14,576 nt of DNA from Holosporales bacterium. GTDB taxonomy: Bacteria > Pseudomonadota > Alphaproteobacteria > BNTO01. Numbering within the stretch: the first letter of the stretch is position 1; each line of letters opens with the position of its first letter. Location: contig JAISXM010000095.1 in assembly GCA_031270515.1 (NCBI GenBank), forward strand, positions 1-14,576, in the 5' to 3' direction. The notes below the pieces were generated by a model. The model had not been told where the DNA came from and made no database searches. It saw only the letters and a list, made by a program, of their open reading frames with translations. Positions 14,419-14,576 of this stretch are shown here, in pieces. Made by a program: the position numbers and the translations under genes.

Positions 14419-14576
14419 ATGTCTTCGTTGTTAAGCCCGCAAATCGACTTTGTTTTTAAGAATATCTTTGGTGTGGAAGGCAAAGAGCCGTTATTAATCT
14501 CGTTTTTGAACTCTTTGTTCAAAGGTAACCCCGTGGTAAAAAAACTTACGCTGGGCAACACGGACATTTGCAAAAC
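14419..14576 (+). CDS. Rpn-family PD-(D/E)XK nuclease/transposase (3' end missing)
   Basis: 52 codons from ATG 14419 are visible: SSLLSPQIDFVFKNIFGVEG then PLLISFLNSLFKGNPVVKKL. The pattern D-x-VFK-x-hFG, LISFLNSLL and a following beta region is the N-terminus of the PD-(D/E)XK nuclease family transposases (Rpn/PDDEXK_2). In that family the nuclease acids usually lie further downstream, beyond the window, so activity cannot be judged. These genes are common multicopy mobile or addiction-like genes in intracellular alphaproteobacteria. Element R8 and a promoter lie just upstream. Confidence 0.8.
   Translation, partial: MSSLLSPQIDFVFKNIFGVEGKEPLLISFLNSLFKGNPVVKKLTLGNTDICK

Overview
The window looks like a chromosomal segment of an alphaproteobacterium, probably host-associated or intracellular (Rickettsiales- or Holosporales-like). 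The reasons are an RNase III with the alphaproteobacterial-type signature RLEFLGDRVL, a terminase fragment of the gene-transfer-agent (GTA) type, a Rpn/PD-(D/E)XK transposase-like gene, repeat-rich intergenic DNA, and exported proteins with eukaryote-like kinase folds. The genus cannot be named from the sequence alone.

Layout on the + strand: (1) 1-870, 3' part of a GTA/phage large terminase, ending inside a 28-30 bp tandem repeat. (2) 1023-3794, a large, probably exported protein with a charged coiled-coil region and two degenerate protein-kinase domains, cut by an in-frame TAA at 3375-3377. (3) 4130-4618, a cytoplasmic helical protein with an internal 27-bp tandem repeat. (4) 4692-5111, a small exported protein resembling the periplasmic domain of GspC/PilP. 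(5) 5411-6835, an outer-membrane beta-barrel protein with a clear terminator. (6) 14419-14576, the start of a Rpn-family PD-(D/E)XK gene running off the window.

Layout on the - strand: a second exported pseudokinase (9059-7686), and a likely housekeeping run pheT (13998-11575), rnc (11497-10763), nuoN (10770-9325). rnc and nuoN overlap by 8 bases. pheT has no pheS next to it. NuoN lacks two of the membrane lysines conserved in the family.

A dispersed palindromic element of about 85-94 bp occupies most intergenic gaps: six long copies plus two short ones and one remnant. Its arms change together between copies, so the hairpin is conserved although the sequence is not. Several gene boundaries also carry independent short tandem duplications.

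The most interesting biology is the pairing of two exported pseudokinases with an outer-membrane protein and a secretion-like small protein. This could be a surface or effector locus, but no experiment or search supports that here. The three kinase-like domains have each lost different catalytic residues.
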